A program made the translations under genes and the position numbers. A stretch of DNA of 64,000 nucleotides from Ichthyosporea sp. XGB-2017a (lineage: Eukaryota; Opisthokonta; Ichthyosporea), in contig PDIM01000002.1 in assembly GCA_002811675.1 (NCBI GenBank), positions 62,001 through 126,000 of the forward strand. The letters are read 5' to 3'. Below the pieces are notes generated by a model. The model worked only from the letters and a program-made list of their open reading frames with translations, was not told where the DNA came from and did no database searches. Of this stretch, positions 30,752 to 41,174 are shown piece after piece (position 1 is the first letter of the stretch; each line of letters begins with the position of its first letter).

Positions 30752-31265
30752 TTAACCCTGGCTTCCTTTTTTTCTCTCGAGTATGTCTGCCAATTTTGCG
30801 TCGATTAAATTGCTAATATCCTCAGCGCTGACACTACCGGATTCGTAGTGAGCCTGCTTAATGAGGTAATTTATGTCCTTGTCGGGTTTTCCCTTGGCAA
30901 TTGATGTCTCGCACAGACGGAGAACTTCAACTATTTCTTCCAAAGGACCCATCAACTTTAACCTATATTCTAACAAATATTTCACCAATACTTCAAAAAC
31001 ACCCAGTCTTTGCGTAACTTCACATCCAGGTTGGCCATCAAGAGCAAGCTTCATGCCTATAGCTAGGGAATATCTTGCAATACGAGAATCACTTGCAATC
31101 CTCATCCTGTCCTTATGTGCTGTTTCACCTGTTGACTGCGCAGCCCACTTATCTTCTTGTCAGGTCCGCTCACTTTTGGTTGATTTTCCAGCACTCTTTC
31201 TGCTTTCTTTCAGCCTTTTTTTTCAGCTGTTCTCCTTCAGCCTTTCGTTTTGCATGTCTTCCCAT
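30752..31265 (-). CDS. Small alpha-helical protein, family not recognised
   Basis: Proposed as two exons, 31265-31174 and 31106-30752. The intron is 67 bp, GTGAGC..CAG, and the product 148 aa. Exon 1 gives a basic start (M-G-R-H-A-K-R-K-A-E-G-E-Q-L-K-K-K). The body is mostly helices without cysteines of note, membrane segments or catalytic motifs. It includes G-V-F-E-V-L-V-K-Y-L-L-E-Y and E-D-I-S-N-L-I-D-A-K-L-A-D-I-L. The intron model is the only one I found that keeps frame with plausible signals, but the bases immediately upstream of exon 2 also read protein-like, so the 5' structure is uncertain. It is divergent from TFB2 across a short promoter. Confidence 0.5.
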
Positions 31266-31597
31266 GTTGTTTAAATTTGAACAGAGTCTAATAGAGTCTG
31301 TCTTCAAATGAAGAAATAAACAAGCAGCAGCCAGGCACAAAAGTGTCCAGTAGAACGTAGCTGAGTGCTGGCTGATGATGCAGAATATTAGACCTCCTCC
31401 TCCCCTATACCCCTCCCTGCTGAGACGTGCAGCAGCTGATCATCGACTGGTGTGGACTGAAAATTATGAGAAACTGGAACAAACAGACGGCAGTCCTCAA
31501 TGTTTGACAGTGGCTGTTGTTGATTTGTTGAAGGTCACGGGAGTGAGAGGGATCCCCTGTGCAGGCGAGCTGTTAGTTTTTGATTGGAACTGGAAGT
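31266..31597. promoter_or_regulatory. Divergent promoter of TFB2 and the small orphan gene
   Basis: 332 bp between two divergent start codons. It contains GCTG-rich and pyrimidine-rich patches and no motif I can name. The open frame at 31375-31638 runs into TFB2 in a different frame and is not supported. Confidence 0.4.
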
Positions 31598-32989
31598 ATG
31601 ACCGTCAATATACCAGCAAAACCAAAGTATCTCTATGATTATCTATTAAAGCTTCCCAGTGCCGCTTTTGAGAAATTGTATAGGGACCAATCAGCTTGTC
31701 TAGCAGTTTACAGATCTCTCAGTCCCATTACACAGCAGCTGGTGATTAGACTGCTCTATGTGACAGATGCGGTCTCTTCTTCTGTTTTTAAGTCTTGGGT
31801 GAGCGCTGATTTTAGGGAAAGTCTCCCAGGGGAACTAAAGCGTCTGTGCGCTTTGAATGTATGTAAGAAATTTTCACAGCGGAACCCGCAGACAAATAAG
31901 AAGTTTTCAAGCTATCAGATTACGGAAACCTTTGCCAGGGGATTAAAAACGTGTTTGTTTGGGAGCACAGAGGGGGTTGATAGGGGGATTAGAAAAGAGA
32001 ATAGGGACAAAAGAGCCCCCTCCTTGGGTGATCTTGAAGTATATACAAAGAAAAAATGGGAAAGCATTTTGCATTTTCTAGTTGGCTCCCAGAAAGAGGC
32101 AACACCGGGTGTAAAGTATGTTTTGGATGCGTGCAACTTGCGCAAGCCAGATGGGATCACAAGTGAAGGGTTTCAATTTCTGTTGGAAGATTTGAGTACT
32201 CAACTATGGGAATTTATGTTTTCGTACTTGGAAACGTGTGAGGGGAGAGGCTTGGACATTGTTGAAGTAATATCATTTTTGTTTCATGTGGGGTATGCGA
32301 AGCTGGGGCGATGCTTTCCTGTTGAAAATTTGTCTGCAACAGAGCAAGTTTTATTACAGGATTTATTCGAGTTCGGACTGGTATATAGACGAAAAGCTTC
32401 GTCCCGTTGGTATTACTCTACAAAGTTGGCCTACAGCCTTGTGTGTCCTCATCAGGATACATATTCATTTGATTCAAATTCTGAAAGGGGCTATATTGTC
32501 GTGGAAACAAATTATAGGATATATGCATATACAAATTCGGCCTTGTCTATTGCATTACTGGGTTTGTTTGTTGACTTGACATGTAGATTTCCAAACTTGG
32601 CGGTGGGTATCGTGACTAGGGAGAGTGTGAATGAAGCTCTTGCAAATGGTATTTCAGCGGATCAAATTATAAAATTTTTGATGAAAAACGCGCATCCTCA
32701 GCTAAAAAACCAAACTCCAGTAATTCCAGGAGCTTTGACCGATCAGATCTTCTTATGGGAAATGGAGAGAAATCGACTTCATAGAACCCCAGCATATTTG
32801 TACGATTCTTTTAACAGTTTGGAAAGTTTTCGAGTTCTTCGGGAGTATGCAAGAGAGATTGGTGTTCTTTTGTGGTCTAGTGAGGAGATAATGAGTTTAT
32901 GTGTGACGAAAGAAGGCCATGATCCGGTAAAGAAACATTGGAAAAAGATGGAGGAGGCTTCATTAAAACGAGCAATGGAAGCAAACTAA
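31598..32989 (+). CDS. TFB2: TFIIH subunit 4 (p52 / Tfb2)
   Basis: 463 aa, intronless. The ATG at 31598 is the first in-frame ATG and begins M-T-V-N-I-P-A-K-P-K-Y-L-Y-D-Y-L. Winged-helix repeats follow, with family signatures Y-R-D-Q-S-A-C-L-A-V-Y-R-S-L and A-V-S-S-S-V-F-K-S-W-V. Others are V-V-E-T-N-Y-R-I-Y-A-Y-T-N-S and L-F-V-D-L-T-C-R-F-P-N-L-A-V-G. The C-terminal domain that pairs with Tfb5/p8 contains I-F-L-W-E-M-E-R-N-R-L. p52 anchors and stimulates the XPB/Ssl2 translocase in TFIIH, serving RNA polymerase II promoter opening and nucleotide excision repair. The repair partner CSB is encoded 13 kb away. Confidence 0.95.
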   Translation: MTVNIPAKPKYLYDYLLKLPSAAFEKLYRDQSACLAVYRSLSPITQQLVIRLLYVTDAVSSSVFKSWVSADFRESLPGELKRLCALNVCKKFSQRNPQTNKKFSSYQITETFARGLKTCLFGSTEGVDRGIRKENRDKRAPSLGDLEVYTKKKWESILHFLVGSQKEATPGVKYVLDACNLRKPDGITSEGFQFLLEDLSTQLWEFMFSYLETCEGRGLDIVEVISFLFHVGYAKLGRCFPVENLSATEQVLLQDLFEFGLVYRRKASSRWYYSTKLAYSLVCPHQDTYSFDSNSERGYIVVETNYRIYAYTNSALSIALLGLFVDLTCRFPNLAVGIVTRESVNEALANGISADQIIKFLMKNAHPQLKNQTPVIPGALTDQIFLWEMERNRLHRTPAYLYDSFNSLESFRVLREYAREIGVLLWSSEEIMSLCVTKEGHDPVKKHWKKMEEASLKRAMEAN

Positions 32990-33167
32990 CCAAACGCAAA
33001 AGCACAATAAACAGTTTTTGTTGATTTTTGTGAACAGTTAAAGCTGATCGATGACATGTTTTTTTACTACCCATACATTTTGTTGAAGTTATAATGAAGG
33101 AAAAGCACTTTATTGTTGCACTTCAAAACTGTGCTCTAATAAATATCTATACAAAAGAGATGTTTGT

Positions 33168-34352
33168 TTAGTGTAATGCGGGTGGTTCGTCAAAAAAAGT
33201 AGCAGCTTCCACAGTAGGTACATTATCCAAGGTTTGCTCTTGATTCCCATTGCTGTCGATTCCCTCCATAGACATTTTCGAGGAATCGTTTGTTCCTTCC
33301 TCTTTAACGGCTGTTTGCAAAACTGCCTCCGCGTCCTCAATGTCCTCAACCTCCTCCTCCGACTCTTCCATCTTTGCATTGAGCCTCTCCTGAACCTCTT
33401 CCACCCTGGTTGCAGCCTCAGGTTCTGGCCTAGCCAAAGGTGTATATCCTTCAGAGACAGGCCCAACTGTAATGTCATTTCCGTAAATATCCTTGCTACA
33501 ATTTGCAGCGTCTACAGGTTTTTCGTTCGTCATTATAAACGACGTATTGGTCAGCTTATCCCCCCGAGTTTGCTTATTTTTCTTCTTATTTTTTGGTTTC
33601 CTTTTGGACATTCTTTCTTCTTCGTCATCCGAATAATCCAAGACATTTTCAGGTGGCTCTTCATCATTTTTCCATGATGCATCAGATCCCTTGATTTTCT
33701 GCAAAGCTTGGGTGTGAACAAAACTAGTCAGGTGCTCCTCTTGAGGGGCTACGTATAACTTTGTTCCTGTACTTATTCCCATTTCTTTGCACTCCTTTTC
33801 GCTCACCCGCACAACATAAAATGGGCAGGCAACCTGACCAAAGACATCAAAAATTTTTCCAAAAGGAGTTCTATCCCCCATCCATAGCACTGTATCCAAA
33901 TCATATGGCATGAGCCCAGGGCTGGATTGAATGCAAGCAAGCCCGTCCAGAATGCTTACGATTGTTCCCACAAATGACAATTCTGCACCATCTTTAAGGG
34001 ACAGACTTAGCTTTTCGACAGGAGGCAACTCTTCTGGAAGGACTTCATTGGCTGATTTTAGAGGGCCACAGTCCTCTTCTTCAAACTCGTCCCGTTCATA
34101 TAGACCAATAATATCACCAATACCAGCATCAGAATCCTCATCATCTTCACTGTCTGAAGACACCTCGGAAACCTCACTGTCTGACATATCAGACACGTCA
34201 CTTCCATCACTTCTATATCCTTGCAAGCTCATCATACACGAAGCCAATTTACGAACGTGCTCTTCATTAGGAATCACCGTTTCTTTCTTCTCTTCCACAC
34301 TGGCTACACTACCAGGCAGAGCTTGAGGAGTATTATCATCTACAGAAGTCAT
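33168..34352 (-). CDS. NAF1: H/ACA RNP assembly factor Naf1
   Basis: 394 aa from the ATG at 34352. The longer open frame adds a leucine/phenylalanine-rich leader that does not belong to the family. An acidic N-terminus precedes the Gar1-like beta-barrel core at about 125-225. Its motifs are F-V-G-T-I-V-S-I-L-D-G-L-A-C-I, V-L-W-M-G-D-R-T-P-F-G-K-I-F-D-V-F-G and P-F-Y-V-V-R. After it come the D-Y-S-D-D-E-E-E element and a lysine-rich stretch (K-K-N-K-Q). Naf1 escorts dyskerin/Cbf5 during early box H/ACA snoRNP and telomerase RNP assembly and is later replaced by Gar1. A double TTAGGG element lies about 175 bp upstream. Confidence 0.92.
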   Translation of the reverse strand: MTSVDDNTPQALPGSVASVEEKKETVIPNEEHVRKLASCMMSLQGYRSDGSDVSDMSDSEVSEVSSDSEDDEDSDAGIGDIIGLYERDEFEEEDCGPLKSANEVLPEELPPVEKLSLSLKDGAELSFVGTIVSILDGLACIQSSPGLMPYDLDTVLWMGDRTPFGKIFDVFGQVACPFYVVRVSEKECKEMGISTGTKLYVAPQEEHLTSFVHTQALQKIKGSDASWKNDEEPPENVLDYSDDEEERMSKRKPKNKKKNKQTRGDKLTNTSFIMTNEKPVDAANCSKDIYGNDITVGPVSEGYTPLARPEPEAATRVEEVQERLNAKMEESEEEVEDIEDAEAVLQTAVKEEGTNDSSKMSMEGIDSNGNQEQTLDNVPTVEAATFFDEPPALH

Positions 34353-34766
34353 CTTTTTAAAATCAAACAAAACAAAAAATACACAAAGCAAAATCAAACT
34401 GAAGAAAGACAAGAACAAGGAAAAGGACCCAAGATAACCTCCTGCACACAATAATAATAATAATAAGTCCTGATCAGTCACATGTACCCTGGCCCCCCAA
34501 TGACTAGCAGCTCTCACGTGGGCCCTGTTAGGGTTAGGGGATCCTCCTCTAGTCGCCCCTTTCTTCTAATATCTCGAGGCCACGAAACAAACAACAAACC
34601 ATAGGAATAGCTTTTATGCGCTTTTTATTTCTTATTGTTATTGTGCCCCTGGCAAATAAATACAAGTACACCACACTCTGCCCCTTCTTTAACACACACC
34701 AACATGTTAGCCACCATACCAATGTATTATTACCCAAAATCTATTAAACCCCGAGTCCCTTCAATA
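34353..34766. promoter_or_regulatory. NAF1 promoter region
   Basis: A 414-bp spacer upstream of NAF1 containing a CACGTG box (34515-34520) and (TTAGGG)2 (34528-34539), with an (AAT)-type repeat at 34448-34464. The distal part is the 3' UTR of the neighbouring minus-strand gene. Confidence 0.5.
34515..34539 (+). promoter_or_regulatory. CACGTG box plus TTAGGGTTAGGG
   Basis: CACGTG at 34515-34520 is followed 7 bp later by two exact TTAGGG units (34528-34539), all about 165-190 bp upstream of the NAF1 start. The first is a bHLH site and the second a Tbf1-type site, which in yeasts marks snoRNA and ribosome-biogenesis promoters. Binding here is inference. Confidence 0.45.
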
Positions 34767-35354
34767 CTAATTTACATTTTCTTCTTTTTTCGCCAAAGAC
34801 GAGCCTAAAGGAAACGACTCTTCAGGAAGAAACTGCCCATCAACATATCGAAACAGAGTAATATCCTTCAGACCAGAGGTGAAGTAAATGTCGTTTAACT
34901 CACATATTCCCCATCCATATGAGAAAGCCCCCCCACCAAGTTTGTCTGCCATCTTTACATGGGGGACATATGGCGTGGTCTTGTATAGATCAGCGCCTAT
35001 AACTTTCACCAGTGGATCTTTGATTTTGCTATGGAGCTCTTTTAATTTAGCTTCTTCTTCAACTTTCATGAAGATTCCCGTATTCGACTTTGTACCAAAC
35101 CCTGCCACCGTTGCTTTTTTAACATCCATTGTTGATCTGGCAACAGAATCGACTATTTTCGCCACTTCTTTGGCTTCTTCACCAGAGCACCTAAATGGCT
35201 TGTGTAATGTAATCATTGGTTTTGTATTTCCATATCTTCTCAGCACTCGAGTTGATCCTAACTTCGCTGCAAACATTTTTTGCAAACTTCTTAGCTCGGC
35301 ACCCGCGCGATCACGGGTCAACATCCCAATACAATACAGCCGTACACCACTCAT
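34767..35354 (-). CDS. 2H-phosphoesterase-like (LigT/2'-5' RNA ligase fold), degenerate motifs
   Basis: 195 aa from the ATG at 35354. The overall pattern fits the 2H superfamily: a first half with P-M-I-T-L-H-K-P-F where active members have P-H-I-T-L, and a second half with P-Y-V-P-H-V-K-M-A where the norm is P-H-V-T-L-A. So the first motif has methionine for its histidine and the second has lysine for its threonine. Strand and helix spacing around both motifs is kept, as is the internal near-duplication. Active 2H proteins hydrolyse 2',3'-cyclic or 2'-5' RNA linkages. This one probably lacks that activity and may only bind RNA. The leading 20 residues of the longer frame are hydrophobic and have no support. 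Confidence 0.45.
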   Translation of the reverse strand: MSGVRLYCIGMLTRDRAGAELRSLQKMFAAKLGSTRVLRRYGNTKPMITLHKPFRCSGEEAKEVAKIVDSVARSTMDVKKATVAGFGTKSNTGIFMKVEEEAKLKELHSKIKDPLVKVIGADLYKTTPYVPHVKMADKLGGGAFSYGWGICELNDIYFTSGLKDITLFRYVDGQFLPEESFPLGSSLAKKEENVN

Positions 35355-35594
35355 TTTATAGCGCACCCTAATCTGACTCGTATCAAAACTAAACAAGAAA
35401 CAGAAAACACACACAGGCCCTCAATAGCCAAACAGACTTTTCAATTTCTAAAGCTATCCGCGAAATCTCAAAACAACAACGGAAAATTAAAAAAAAAAAC
35501 AAAAAATAAAAAATAAAAAATAAAAAAAAGCAACACAAATAATACAAAGCATGGCGTATGTCAAGGTACCGATTTATGATTTATTCTCAAACAA

Positions 35595-38500
35595 TCATGT
35601 CGCCACTGAAACAGCCGACTTTGACGAGGATGAAGAATTGGCTGCTGCTTGAGAAGCATTCTTGCAGACGTTCACTTTATCGTTGTTGTAGATATGTTCC
35701 ACCGCTGCAAGGAGTCCCTGACGCGCTTTTTTGTTGAGGCCACTGGAGAGACCGGTGTTTACAAGGTTGCAAAATTGAGCAGCTGTAAAGCTGTCACGAT
35801 GTTTTGAAACAAAATTTTCAAAATCACACTCGTTCAAGTAGAAAGCACGAATAAAGTTTTCAACACAATCTCTGTATGGGATTGGCATTATGGGAGATAT
35901 ATTTTCCAATTTTGAAACAAAAAACTGAAGGTCAAGGAGCATGAGGGCTCTTCCTTCGTTATTGCAGCGTTTCACTTTTGAGAATCCGTGAACGAGAATA
36001 TCCATTGCATTCCTGATACTCAGGTCCCAGATGGACATGTATACGGTTTTGGGAATGGATGGTACACCATCGATAAGGACTCCAAAGAGTTCAAATCGTT
36101 TGACCAAAATGTCACAGTACATGCTTTGTTCGGAAGCAATCTCTTTCAGATCCCATTTGGCGGCGACAATTTCGTCAAAGACCTTTTCAAACCCCACACA
36201 TTTAAGGGAAATATTTTTGTACATGAATAGGCGAAGTTCAGGAACAATGTCTACAGTATTTGAGTAAAAGTTTTGAATAAACTTTTTAAACTTCTGCTGT
36301 AGACTTTCCAAGCTTTTGCTGGGAAGCGAAGAATCAAGTGGCAGAATTTCTTCAATGGAAGTTTTGACCAGGCGAAGGGCATAAGATACAAATTGAAGAG
36401 ACTCGACGGCAATCACGCGATGTTCTAAACCAAAAAGGTTATTGAAAAGGTTAATATCAGTCATCATGTTTGGTCGTGGAAATCTAGTCTCTAGAATCTT
36501 TTCGTACACCTTTTTAGGAGGGAGGGTCTTTTTAGCTGCAGTAGCATCTACTGACTGACTATTTGAAGATGCGTCGCTCGTCACTTCTTCCTTGCTACAT
36601 TCCCGACTCATGCGATTGTCAATTTTTCCTACAGTCGTGTTCGTAATGATTGCTTGCAAACGTGCAAGCATGCTCCGAAGCCTGTCGGAAAGGCAGCGCT
36701 TGCTTGCAAGGTATTCATTTGGTTCGTAAATATCACTGGCCAAAGCGGGTGAGCCAAAGAATAAATAAATGGCGTAGATATAGTAGTCGCACAGTTGAGT
36801 GAGACCTACAAATATGTGATAGGACAGCGGTCTGAAAGATTTCATCATTTCAATATACGTTCCAACAAGTCGCACCAAGTTCAGGGATACTGATGAAAGC
36901 AAAGGGTCTGTCAACAATTCATCTGTATCCACGGCAGGCGATGCAACGCGTTCCACCATACTGTTGCTTTCCCCACCAGTAGACGGTGCACTACCTGTTT
37001 CAGGGGTCCATCCAGCTAGCAAAACGTTGACAAAGGTATTTTCAACCTCTGGCGAGTGGCTACCTTTTGCAAACCATTTTTGCAGGCTCTTTTCACGTAA
37101 AAAGTATTTGCAGTGGACCATTTCACAGCGAAGGCTATCAAGCTTTGTGTCGGTCCCTTTGCATATCGGAAAGACGGATCGCAGGTGCTCCACACTCTGC
37201 GTTGCGCTAAGGATTCCAGAATATTCTTTGAGCTTATAGATTGAAAACCCCTTTTGCAGGGGGCACTTTTGCCAGACGTCGTTTTCAAGCATGGTCTTAA
37301 TATCATCCATTTTCGCACGGTGAAAGCTTTTGAAATAGAGCACCGATTTCGACTTGATTATATCCCTCAGGATAAAATTCGAATGACTATTTGTCAAGTC
37401 TTCTTTGGCAAAGTACTCGCCTGCATCCCCTACAATATCTCCACTGGAAAACCGAATAAACTCCCGACCCAAAGATTCCAAATTGGACACACATTTCATG
37501 AGAAACATGAAATCATTCAACTGCAGCAGGCTTACATCTTTTGCCTTTAAAAGAACGCTCACTTTAAACTGCACATCCTCCCAGATGCTCACTCTTCCAA
37601 AATTGAGTTTACGAAAAAACGTACTTTTCAAAGTACTCGAGTTATCTTTGAATATGCCCCAAAGTTGTTTGCCCCCCTCTTTGCTCTCTGTGAAAGCCAT
37701 AATGCTGTGGTGATTGAATAAAATTTCACCACAAAATTTGCACATATCTGCAAGACATTCAAGGTAAACTGGCCTAGATTGGGAGTCTTTTTGCAAGTCA
37801 TATTTTACCAAGTCTCTACATTTTTGCTTGTAGTCCAAAATACTTGCCATTCGGTCTTCGAATTCAGAACCGGCCGACTTTTCTTGTTCCTTGGCCCCAC
37901 CCCTGTTATTATTGCAATCTCTCCTCCTCGATGCTTTGTCGACAAAATGCGTCACTAAATGCATCGTTGCGTCGTGTACAACTGTAGTAAAGTGAATGTG
38001 AAGTTGATCCAAGGCACGGTCCAGCCGACCAAGTAGGGCATAGGACTGTAAAATATTACAATATTGTTTGCCATTAAAGCAAAAGCACAAGTCATTCAAA
38101 GCTTGATCAAGCATCTCTTCAATGCTTTCACAGGTCACTTGAACTTCATATTGGAGGTCTCTCACACATGCGTATTTGGTGTGTTTTTTCAATTCATTTT
38201 TACATTCAATGACCAAAGATAGACATTTGGCAAAATCAGGACTCTCGTCTACAGAAAAAGAAAAGGAAAAAATGTTGGTACCCCAAAAAACAAAAAAAGA
38301 AAAGAAAAGAAAAGAAAAAGAAGAAAGGAAGGAAGAAAGTTTTTACCTTTGAGGATATCTTTGGCCATTTCGTGTTTCATGCACAGTTGCTTGATACAAA
38401 TTACCTCTTCAAGGACCCTTTGAAGGTTTTCCTTTCTTCTATGCCGCCTTACAATGTCTAAACTTTTACGCACCAAAAGTTCTTCTGCTTTTTCCACACA

Positions 38501-39176
38501 ATTTCTCCCATTTTTGCATACGACTTCTGCAATTTGCAATTCAGATTTAACGGTAGACAGTTTTTGCATTTCTGCGACAAATCTTTCATGATTGGTCATT
38601 ACCTTTTCAAACAGCTTCTTACTCACAGCATTCAATTCACGAATTGTTAGCATTCGTGCCTCATCAATGGAAGCTTCGCAAAATGGTTCAGGCATGAGAT
38701 TGATTGTATCCACCACGGCGTTAAAATCACTGCCTGTACATACCCACAAACGAAAAAAGAAAAAAAGTCAAAAACACACTTCATCAACTGCAAAAAATCT
38801 AAATCCTGTGTACTTACTGAAATACTCTTTGGGAATTTCGGCAATCAAAACTTCATCCGATATCGCGGGAAGTTGGATTGGATTTTCAACGGCCTCTACA
38901 CCAGGGGACAAACTTTGAAAGGGAAGTCGTCTCTTTCTTGGCAATTCTATACATGGATTAGCTTCGCTCGTTTCTATTTACTCTTTCAAAAAGTCTTTAA
39001 TACATACCGAAACTTTCGTCGTTGCTTTGTTCAGCCATTTGATCCTTTCCCTCTAGATATTGTCCATCACTGCCATTGTGCGAGTGGTTAGATTGCGCGG
39101 TATTATACTTTTCCTCCAACTTATTCTTCAGTTTCCCTGCCTCCCTCTTTACACGATCTAAAAATGTGTCTATCAT
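35595..39176 (-). CDS. VPS50: Syndetin / VPS50, EARP tethering complex subunit
   Basis: Four exons: 39176-39008, 38946-38818, 38733-38347 and 38248-35595. The introns are 61, 84 and 98 bp, all with GTATGT or GTAA donors and AG acceptors, and every phase matches, giving 1112 aa. The N-terminus is a basic helix. Exon 2 carries L-I-A-E-I-P-K-E-Y-F. Exon 3 encodes the long Vps54_N-type coiled coil. Exon 4 begins D-E-S-P-D-F-A-K-C-L, a syndetin hallmark, and continues with the helical-rod domains. Syndetin replaces VPS54 in the GARP-related EARP complex, which tethers vesicles returning to recycling endosomes. The human protein is shorter (964 aa); the extra length is mostly central linker. Confidence 0.88.
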
Positions 39177-39406
39177 GGCTGGTTGAGAGTAAAATCCAAA
39201 ATCCCAAGACAGCAGGCCGCAAGAAGAGCAAAGAAACCAAAGAAACCCAGATGATGATAATATTAATAATATGCCCCACATTCCACACCCAAACACCCCT
39301 CCCTGCCATAACCCTACCGCGGATACATCAGCTGTTGTACGGGTATTTTTTATTCTATTCTTTTTTCATCACAGGTATAGAAAACAAAGAGAGGCTGGCT
39401 GGCTGG

Positions 39407-40786
39407 CTACTGGTAAAATTCAAATTCATGGTCGTCTTTCTTGACAGTGTTTTTGTATGCCTTGTCAAAGTCTTTGGATAGGATGACATAGCGATTCTTG
39501 CGAACTGCTTGCATTCCAGCTTCTTGGCATATGGAGGAAATTTCCGCACCCGATACTTTGTCTGGGCGCGATACATAGTCTTCGAGATCCACTTCTTCGG
39601 AAAGATTCATTTTCGAGGTAATTGTGCTAAAAATAAGACGTTTTTGTCTACGATCTGGCATGGGAAATTCAATTTTACGGTCCAATCTACCCGGTCGCAA
39701 AAGAGCAGGATCCAAAGTGTCTGCTCTATTTGTAGCCATGATTACTTTGACATTATCATTTTGATCAAACCTTTCGAAATAAAAAGCAAAAAAAGAAAAA
39801 GGAATACATATTAAGAACCACTCACCCCACCTTGAAACTTTGAAACTATGCAATACATACCCATCCATTTGATTTAGCAATTCTAGCAAGATTCTTTGCA
39901 CTTCTCTGTCTGCACCCGTTTGTGCATCAAATCTCTTTGTCGCAATAGCATCAATTTCATCAATAAAAATGATGGCAGGAGAATTTTCTTTTGCAAGTCT
40001 AAACACGTCACGGACCATTCTAGGACCCTCACCCAAATATTTTTGAACAAATTCTGATCCCACAACCCGAATAAAAGATGCAGTGGTGTGATGTGCCACA
40101 GCCTTTGCGAGCATAGTTTTGCCTGTACCGGGAGGTCCGTACATGAGAACTCCGCGAGGGGGATCGATACCTTTCGAAAAACAAAATAATAATAATAATA
40201 ATAAAAGATTAACAATCTATTAACAATCTATATACTTAATTGAACGCTTTTCTTTCTCCTTTCCCTTACCAATTTGTTTGTACAGTTCGTGATGCGTCAG
40301 GGGCAATTCAACAGCCTCTCTCATTTCTTGTTTCTGAATATCCATTCCTCCAATATCTGCATATCCCACATCTGGTTTCTCGTCAGCCCCAAGCATGGAT
40401 ATACTACTATCTGCCTCTGGGGGCAGAACATCGACCAATGCATTGGAATGTTTATGTAACGCCACAGACGATGAAGGTTTAAGCAGTTCCCGATCAATGG
40501 TGCTCAGAATACGAACATAGTAATTTGATCCAGTCGTTGATCCTACAATACCAGTGTTGGCATCAATGGCTTCCAAAAATTGACCAATCACGAGAGGTAC
40601 TGACTGGATTCTCTTTACCTCTTCCTGTGCTCTTAATAACTCCCCCCTCAAATTTTTTTGCTCATCCTTGATGTAATCCTCTTGAATTTGAAGAAATTCA
40701 AGTTGCTGAGTCAATTTTTTATAATTTGTATACAAGTCCTGGTTCTCTGCGGACAGAGATGCCTTTACATCTGAAACGTCTGTCAT
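39407..40786 (-). CDS. RPT3: 26S proteasome ATPase Rpt3 (PSMC4)
   Basis: Three exons: 40786-40270, 40170-39861 and 39770-39407. The introns are 99 bp (with an AAT microsatellite) and 90 bp, both phase-consistent, giving 396 aa. The N-terminal coiled coil is followed by the OB domain ([14 protein letters not shown]) and Rpt3-type [17 protein letters not shown]. The AAA module has Walker A G-P-P-G-T-G-K-T, Walker [11 protein letters not shown], the second region of homology ([17 protein letters not shown]), and a C-terminal HbYX-type tail F-Y-Q (family F-Y-K). Rpt3 unfolds substrates in the base of the 19S particle and its tail docks into the 20S alpha ring. Confidence 0.97.
40185..40203 (+). 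repeat. (AAT)n microsatellite in Rpt3 intron 1
   Basis: Six AAT units lie next to the acceptor end of the first intron of Rpt3. Confidence 0.75.
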
Positions 40787-41174
40787 AATTACTAATCAAA
40801 AAAAAAAAAAAAAAAAAAAAATCACAAATTACCCAAAAAAAAGAAAAAGGAAAAAGGAATAATAAATAAATAAGAAAAGAGAAGGAGGGAGGGAGGACTC
40901 GGGACTCGGGAGAGTGAAACAAACACACAAGAAGATGATCAGTGATCACTGCAGGCCACTGTGTCAGCCAGTTATATAGTCTAGTTTGGTTGTCACTTTT
41001 TCACTGTCCCCTAACCCCCCTTGATCCATCCATCTTTGATGACGGGTGGGAGGGAGTTGGAGTTATTGTTTATTTATTGTTGCTGTGTTGTTTATATGAA
41101 GGGTAGATTCTTGTATTCTTGTTCTTGTCAATCTCTCTCTGTCTCTCTTATTCTCTGTTTTTCAATAAGGCATC
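40787..41174. promoter_or_regulatory. Divergent promoter, Rpt3 / delta-COP
   Basis: 388 bp between two divergent housekeeping genes. It contains an A run of about 22 (40798-40820), a GTGATCAC palindrome near 40941, a CCCCTAACCCC block near 41009-41020 and T/C-rich sequence before the delta-COP ATG. Confidence 0.5.
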
